Positions 5,671 to 8,582 of a stretch of DNA of 8,582 nt are shown here, piece after piece. A program made the translations under genes and the position numbers. Positions within the stretch are counted from its first letter, which is position 1, and each line of letters begins with the position of its first letter. Below the pieces are notes generated by a model. That model saw only the letters and a program-made list of their open reading frames with translations, was not told the origin of the DNA and searched no databases. Source of the stretch: Chloroflexota bacterium (lineage in GTDB: Bacteria; Chloroflexota; Anaerolineae; Anaerolineales; Villigracilaceae); assembly GCA_021812905.1 (NCBI GenBank), contig JAKAMM010000061.1, positions 1 to 8,582 of the forward strand. Reading direction: 5' to 3'.

Positions 5671-6858
5671 ATGTTCCCCGAAATTGAAATCCTCAACAAT
5701 CTTGTCTCACGTATTTTTCATATCGACGATTTAACCACGGGCGATCCGCAAAAGGGAGTCCTGGTGCGGTATCGCGGACATCTGATCTCGGAAGATTCCG
5801 CCGCGGCCTACGACCAACTGGCTGATTCCATTAAACAATATAACATTACCCCCCTCTTTCGTCTGGAAAAAGGCCAACAGATAGTTTATCTCGCACCCAG
5901 CAAGCCCGCGCCAAAACCGACGCGCGCTTCGATCAACATTATTCTTTTCATCCTGACCGTGTTAAGCGTCATGCTGGCAGGCGCGCAACCTTCAGGTCCA
6001 ATGCCAAGCGATATTCCCGGACAAATATTGCTTCTCTTGAAAAGTATTTTTACAGGCTGGCCTTTCGCACTTAGTCTTCTTGGAATATTGCTGGCACATG
6101 AGCTGGGTCATTATTTCATGAGCCGCCATCATAAAACTCCCGCTACTTTGCCGTATTTTATTCCCCTGCCCTTCAGTCCGCTTGGAACCATGGGCGCGGC
6201 AATTTTGATGCAGGGCACGCCCAAGAACAAACGCGTGCTGTTCGACATTGGCGTGGCTGGGCCGCTGGCCGGAATGGTTATCGCCATTCCGGTATTATTC
6301 ATTGGATTGGCTCTCTCTTCATTGAGCACAATCCAACCCATCAATGGCCAGGTTTCACTAGAAGGCAACTCCGTGATGTACCTGCTGGCAAAGTTCATTA
6401 TGTTCGGAAAACTCCTGCCTGCCCCGGTTGGTTTGAGCGGCGCACCGCTCGCGCTTCACTGGCTGCGCTTCTTCTTCACTGGTCAGCCCGTACCCCTCGG
6501 CGGTTTGGATGTGTTCATTCATCCGGTGGCGTTCGCGGGCTGGGCCGGGTTGCTCGTGACCATGCTCAACTTAATTCCGGCTGGCACACTGGACGGCGGA
6601 CACGTCATCTACGCATTGTTTGGCGAGAAGGCCGGCAAGGCTTTCCCGTTCATCTTTGGAGCGCTCATCCTGTTGGGCGTGTTCTGGAGCGGATGGTGGC
6701 TTTGGGCAGTGATCCTGCTCTGGCTTGGACGCGTCCATGCCGAACCGCTTGACCAGATCACGCAGCTTGATGCGCGCCGCCGCTGGGTGGCGTTGCTCGT
6801 CATCATTATCTTCATCCTGACATTCAGCCCGGTACCGTTCATGGTTTTCAATGTTTAA
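5671..6858 (+). CDS. Membrane metalloprotease, M50 family (site-2 protease type)
   Basis: This 395-residue polytopic protein should cleave substrates within the membrane using zinc. A soluble N-terminal domain of about 85 residues is followed by a first membrane helix (88-104). The catalytic helix carries HELGH at 143-147. The sequence MGAAILMQGTPKNKRVLFD (174-192) and the AGPLAG stretch at 196-201 are typical of the group. The second zinc motif is LNLIPAGTLDGGH at 299-311, with the aspartate D308 ligand. More membrane segments follow to residue 395. The N-terminal domain and the motif set resemble the subgroup that includes plant EGY proteases, which has no PDZ domain here. GAGG lies 6 nt before ATG 5671-5673. 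The gene starts 32 bp after selC and overlaps the solute-binding protein gene by 8 nt. The substrate is unknown. Confidence 0.92.
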   Translation: MFPEIEILNNLVSRIFHIDDLTTGDPQKGVLVRYRGHLISEDSAAAYDQLADSIKQYNITPLFRLEKGQQIVYLAPSKPAPKPTRASINIILFILTVLSVMLAGAQPSGPMPSDIPGQILLLLKSIFTGWPFALSLLGILLAHELGHYFMSRHHKTPATLPYFIPLPFSPLGTMGAAILMQGTPKNKRVLFDIGVAGPLAGMVIAIPVLFIGLALSSLSTIQPINGQVSLEGNSVMYLLAKFIMFGKLLPAPVGLSGAPLALHWLRFFFTGQPVPLGGLDVFIHPVAFAGWAGLLVTMLNLIPAGTLDGGHVIYALFGEKAGKAFPFIFGALILLGVFWSGWWLWAVILLWLGRVHAEPLDQITQLDARRRWVALLVIIIFILTFSPVPFMVFNV

Positions 6859-8236
6859 AAATTTCAATCGCCGGCTTGCGCTAATCTTTATTTTTGCACT
6901 TGCAATTTCGGCCTGCCAGCCAGCGCCAACTAAATTAACGGCAACGCCGTCAGCGAGTGGTACGCCGTCAGCCACATCCACGCCAAATGCGGGAGGCCAG
7001 CTTGGGGTCCAGAAGGAAGCGCTCAAAGGCGTGACGGTTCAAGTCTGGGACCCGTGGTTCGGCGTCGAATCAAGTTTATTCGAGTCACAAGTTAAAGAAT
7101 TCAATCAAACAAATGAGTGGGGCATCACCGTTACGCCCACAAGCCAGATCACTTACGGACAACTTTACGACAACACCACTGCAGCCCTGCCGACGGGAAA
7201 CAGGCCGCAGCTGGTGATCGCACTTCCTGAACACGCGCTCGGATGGAACGCAAATGATTATGTCGTTGACTTGAATCCATACATCAACGACTCTGTGTAT
7301 GGATTTAGCGGCGCAGACATAAAAGATTTTCCGACGATCTTTTTGACTCAGGATTCTTTTGGCGGCAAACAATTGGGATTGCCCGCCGAACGTTCGGCCC
7401 GCTTCCTGCTCTACAACGTTAGCTGGGCGCGTCAACTTGGGTTTGACGCGCCGCCCCGCACTGCCGATGAATTCCATCAGCAGGCCTGCCGCGCGCATCA
7501 GTTCATGTTGACGGATACCACGCGCAGCAACGATGCGCAGGGCGGCTGGCTGGTGGACACAAACTCAATGACCGCACTCTCGTGGCTGACGGTTTTCGGC
7601 GGCGGCGTGCTCGAAGAAAATGATTATCGTTTCTTGACTCCCAAAAATATTGCCGCGCTGACTTTCGTCAAGCAACTTTATGATGACAATTGCGCGTGGT
7701 CAGCACAAGCCGATACAAATTTGCCCGCTGCTTTTGCAGCGCGTGAAGCCCTGTTCATGACGGCAGGTCTCGAAGAATTATCCGATTACGCGCGCAGCAT
7801 GGCAACCGCCAGCAACAGCGACGAATGGACTGTGCTGAGTTTTCCTGGCGATGTCCAAAGCGGTTTGATAATCTATGGTTCGTCTTATGTTGTCTTGAAG
7901 TCCACGCCGGAGCAACAACTGGCTGCATGGCTCTTCGTGCGCTGGATGCTCGCACCGGATAAACAAGCCAAATGGGTTGAGAACACCGGTCTCTTTCCAC
8001 TGCGAACATCATCACTCGATTTGCTCAACGATTATAAAAACAGTCATCCTCAATGGGCCGCGGCAGTTGCCTTGATTCCCAAAGGGCAGATCCAGCCGCA
8101 GTTGGCCTCGTGGCGCAAAGTCCGTGTGATGCTCGGTGACGGCTTTGACAGTATGTTCCGCACCAACACGCCCGCCGGACGTGTGGCTGAAATCCTGGCA
8201 ATCATGGAATCGACTGCGCGCGATTTGAGCAAATGA
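6851..8236 (+). CDS. Extracellular solute-binding lipoprotein (ABC transporter family 1-like)
   Basis: The 461-residue protein starts with a lipoprotein signal: basic FNRR, a hydrophobic core, and lipobox AISAC ending at C22. A Thr/Ser/Pro/Gly linker (about 23-50) tethers the binding domain to the membrane. TVQVWDPW near 62-69 is the first strand. A later segment, FLLYNVSWARQLGFDAPPRTADEF, has the 'YN..w...LGfd.Pp.T.dEf' pattern of sugar-type solute-binding proteins. ATG 6851-6853 lies within the protease gene's end, and the 8-nt overlap ATGTTTAA suggests translational coupling; no separate ribosome binding site is visible. No permease or ATPase gene follows, so its transporter partners lie elsewhere. 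The ligand is unknown. The gene ends in TGA 8234-8236, followed by eight T without a usable hairpin. Confidence 0.9.
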   Translation: MFKNFNRRLALIFIFALAISACQPAPTKLTATPSASGTPSATSTPNAGGQLGVQKEALKGVTVQVWDPWFGVESSLFESQVKEFNQTNEWGITVTPTSQITYGQLYDNTTAALPTGNRPQLVIALPEHALGWNANDYVVDLNPYINDSVYGFSGADIKDFPTIFLTQDSFGGKQLGLPAERSARFLLYNVSWARQLGFDAPPRTADEFHQQACRAHQFMLTDTTRSNDAQGGWLVDTNSMTALSWLTVFGGGVLEENDYRFLTPKNIAALTFVKQLYDDNCAWSAQADTNLPAAFAAREALFMTAGLEELSDYARSMATASNSDEWTVLSFPGDVQSGLIIYGSSYVVLKSTPEQQLAAWLFVRWMLAPDKQAKWVENTGLFPLRTSSLDLLNDYKNSHPQWAAAVALIPKGQIQPQLASWRKVRVMLGDGFDSMFRTNTPAGRVAEILAIMESTARDLSK

Positions 8237-8244
8237 TTTTTTTT

Positions 8245-8284
8245 GTTTGAAGGTTTGAACGTTTAAAAGTTTGAACGTTTTATG
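8245..8284 (+). repeat. 8-nt tandem repeat running into the acyltransferase start codon
   Basis: Five consecutive 8-mers begin with GTTT: GTTTGAAG, GTTTGAAC, GTTTAAAA, GTTTGAAC and GTTTTATG. The last one contains the ATG of the next gene. The repeat replaces any ribosome binding site and fills nearly the whole 45-bp gap. Confidence 0.75.
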
Positions 8285-8582
8285 TATCCGAAATATTCCA
8301 TCCCGAAAGAAAACATTTATGGACTCGTCCGCGATGTGATTTTATTACGCCGCCGCATCTTTCGGGACGACGCGCGGGTCTCCGTTTCGGGAATTGATCC
8401 TCCCCTGAAAATTCTCCGTCAAAAAAACATTCCACAAAGCGGGCCATGCGTCATTACGGTCAATCATTATTACCGCCCCGATTTCTTTGCGCCGTGGATC
8501 AGCTTCGCCATCGCCGCAACTGTCCCCGTGAATATGCACTGGATCATGACCGGCGAATTGACTTATCCCGGCAAATGGTACG
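8282..8582 (+). CDS. PlsC-like lysophospholipid acyltransferase, C-terminus cut off by the right edge
   Basis: The frame is open from ATG 8282-8284 to the right edge, giving 100 complete codons. The protein starts MYPKYSIPKENIYGLVRDV. VNHYYRPDFFAPW at about 60-72 contains the HX4D acyltransferase motif (H62, D67), the catalytic pair of the PlsC/1-acyl-glycerol-3-phosphate acyltransferase superfamily. These enzymes move a fatty acyl group to a lysophospholipid or related acceptor at the membrane. The second motifs (FPEG, and the proline block) would lie beyond the window, so the subtype cannot be given. An in-frame TAA at 8264-8266 excludes a longer start. There is no Shine-Dalgarno; the sequence upstream is the 8-nt tandem repeat. 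It lies 45 bp after the solute-binding gene on the same strand and could be co-transcribed. Confidence 0.85.
   Translation, partial: MYPKYSIPKENIYGLVRDVILLRRRIFRDDARVSVSGIDPPLKILRQKNIPQSGPCVITVNHYYRPDFFAPWISFAIAATVPVNMHWIMTGELTYPGKWY

Noticed and set aside
4985..5734. Plus-strand 249-codon open frame crossing the small membrane gene and selC.
   Set aside because: It runs out of frame through a real gene and a tRNA, and its start lies in the terminator region.
8221..8244. Eight-T tract after the solute-binding gene as an intrinsic terminator.
   Set aside because: The only stem before it is ATTTG/CAAAT with a 2-nt loop, too weak and with no GC pairs to speak of.

Overview
The window looks like a stretch of a moderate-GC bacterial chromosome, probably Chloroflexota (class Anaerolineae or a close relative). 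This is inferred from gene content (a TGS-domain nucleoside kinase, a PIG-V-like mannosyltransferase, a membrane M50 protease, a solute-binding lipoprotein with a Thr/Ser/Pro linker) and from the style of the intergenic sequence (8-nt tandem units, long palindromic terminators, a dispersed inverted repeat). No marker gene fixes the taxonomy. There are no phage, plasmid, transposase or CRISPR signs.

Left part, minus strand (1-2570): a large partial gene for a TGS plus P-loop nucleoside kinase is open for 470 codons to the left edge. A ketopantoate reductase (panE) lies upstream of it. They are separated by 98 bp holding an extended -10 promoter and a degenerate 8-nt periodic repeat. A 247-bp divergent region (2571-2817) separates panE from the plus-strand genes.

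Middle part, plus strand (2818-5411): nadD appears to be expressed from a leaderless transcript. It is followed by tRNA-Pro(GGG), which has a textbook sigma-70 promoter and a 13-bp terminator hairpin. Next comes a 101-bp imperfect palindromic element in the probable leader of a PIG-V-like membrane mannosyltransferase. A second terminator hairpin, related in sequence to the first, lies just before a small three-helix membrane protein of DUF4190-like layout.

Right part, plus strand (5412-8582): the most informative item is selC, a selenocysteine tRNA with UCA anticodon, an 8-bp acceptor stem and a long variable arm. It implies that the organism makes selenoproteins. Only 32 bp downstream, with no visible terminator, begins an M50 site-2-type protease gene. 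That gene overlaps the next one, a solute-binding lipoprotein, by 8 nt. After a second 8-nt tandem repeat starts a PlsC-like acyltransferase that runs off the right edge.

The genes do not form one pathway. The window reads as ordinary housekeeping chromosome (NAD and CoA precursors, nucleotide salvage, tRNAs, envelope functions) with several unusual intergenic structures.
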